A stretch of DNA of 5,962 bases from assembly GCA_003235785.1 (NCBI GenBank), contig QJYE01000302.1:1-5962 (forward strand), written 5' to 3'. Below, piece by piece: positions 5,572 to 5,962 of this stretch; position 1 is the first letter of the stretch; each line of letters opens with the position of its first letter. Under the pieces are notes generated by a model, which was given only the letters and a program-made list of their open reading frames with translations, had not been told where the DNA came from and made no database searches. The position numbers and the translations under genes are program-made. Source of the stretch: Nitrospirota bacterium. GTDB taxonomy: Bacteria > Nitrospirota > Nitrospiria > Nitrospirales > UBA8639.

Positions 5572-5962
5572 AGAAACGGCCGGGCGGAGTTGTCAGGATC
5601 ATCCTGATTAATGTCGGTGTCTTTCTGTCTGTGTTGCTTGCGGTTAACCTGCTAGCCTCTGTTTATTTAGATGGGCGGTCCCTATGGAAAAAATTCTTTG
5701 TCCCTATCGATGAGAAAGCCTATGTTGAAAGTCTTCCTGACCAAGACTATGCCTATCTGATTTATCGAGAGAAAAAGCAACTTGAAACGCAATATGTTCC
5801 CTATGTGGCCTGGGCCAAAAAACCCTTTTCCGGACAAACCACTACGATCAATAGTGAAGGAGAGCGAACACATCGTTTGACGACGGATCAACCCAGCAAG
5901 CATGTTCGGTTTTTCGGTGGATCGACAATGTGGGGAACTGGTGTGGATGATCAGAGTACGAT
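5568..5962 (+). CDS. Membrane-anchored SGNH/GDSL-type hydrolase-like protein, N-terminal part (cut by window end)
   Basis: The frame is open for 131 codons to the window edge. After a basic start (KKRPGG) there is one hydrophobic segment at about residues 8-33, best read as an uncleaved membrane anchor. Then comes an extracytoplasmic-looking region with YVPYVAW (76-82) and finally RFFGGSTMWGTG (114-125). That last block resembles block I of SGNH hydrolases, in which Ser119 would be the nucleophile. The remaining catalytic blocks lie beyond the window, so the class rests on one motif and general architecture. Such proteins are often esterases or acyl-modifying enzymes of surface polysaccharides; the substrate here is unknown. 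The GTG at 5568 is chosen because AGGAG (5557-5561) ends six bases upstream. An in-frame ATG at 5562 directly abuts that site and is less likely. An in-frame TAA at 5553 excludes longer versions. Confidence 0.7.
   Translation, partial: MKKRPGGVVRIILINVGVFLSVLLAVNLLASVYLDGRSLWKKFFVPIDEKAYVESLPDQDYAYLIYREKKQLETQYVPYVAWAKKPFSGQTTTINSEGERTHRLTTDQPSKHVRFFGGSTMWGTGVDDQST

Noticed and set aside
5682..5903. Minus-strand frame of 73 codons near the right edge
   Set aside because: It is antisense to the SGNH-type gene, which has a strong ribosome binding site and recognisable architecture.
1..5962. Mobile element, CRISPR array, tRNA or rRNA
   Set aside because: No direct repeats with regular spacers, transposase motifs, terminal inverted repeats or conserved RNA gene blocks were seen by eye.

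Overview
The window is ordinary bacterial chromosome of intermediate GC content. All confident genes are on the + strand: nadA (quinolinate synthase), ileS (isoleucyl-tRNA synthetase), lspA (lipoprotein signal peptidase II), a small secreted DUF2141-family protein, and the 5' part of a membrane-anchored SGNH/GDSL-type hydrolase that runs off the right edge. Lipoprotein processing plus exported proteins fit a Gram-negative cell. The protein style and gene order made me think of Nitrospirota (Nitrospira-like). That is only an impression and cannot be settled without a database search.

Layout. Bases 1-204 are upstream of nadA. They hold a possible gene end or gene start at the left edge, two striking dyad-symmetric elements (82-116 and 142-159) and a weak promoter candidate. 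nadA (205-1308) starts with GTG behind a good ribosome binding site. A 168-base gap follows, with no obvious terminator but a near-consensus sigma-70 promoter (1410-1438) that fires into ileS with a leader of about 30 bases. ileS (1477-4341), lspA (4338-4865) and the DUF2141 gene (4879-5340) form a tight cluster. The first pair overlaps by four bases (GTGA) and the second pair is 13 bases apart, so they are very probably co-transcribed. Bases 5341-5567 are a loosely filled gap with a promoter candidate and a possible 26-codon small ORF. That small ORF overlaps the start of the next gene by the same GTGA arrangement. The SGNH-like gene starts at 5568 and is cut by the window end.

How the genes work together. 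NadA makes quinolinate for NAD synthesis and appears to be its own transcription unit; no nadB or nadC lies beside it here. The ileS-lspA pairing is a widespread bacterial arrangement with no obvious direct functional link. The DUF2141 protein and the SGNH-like protein are exported or membrane-anchored, so the right half of the window leans toward the cell envelope. I found no mobile element, CRISPR array, tRNA, rRNA or recognisable riboswitch. I do not see an evidently new multi-gene system. The items most worth checking are the dyads upstream of nadA, the small ORF coupled to the SGNH gene, and the unassigned left-edge reading frames.
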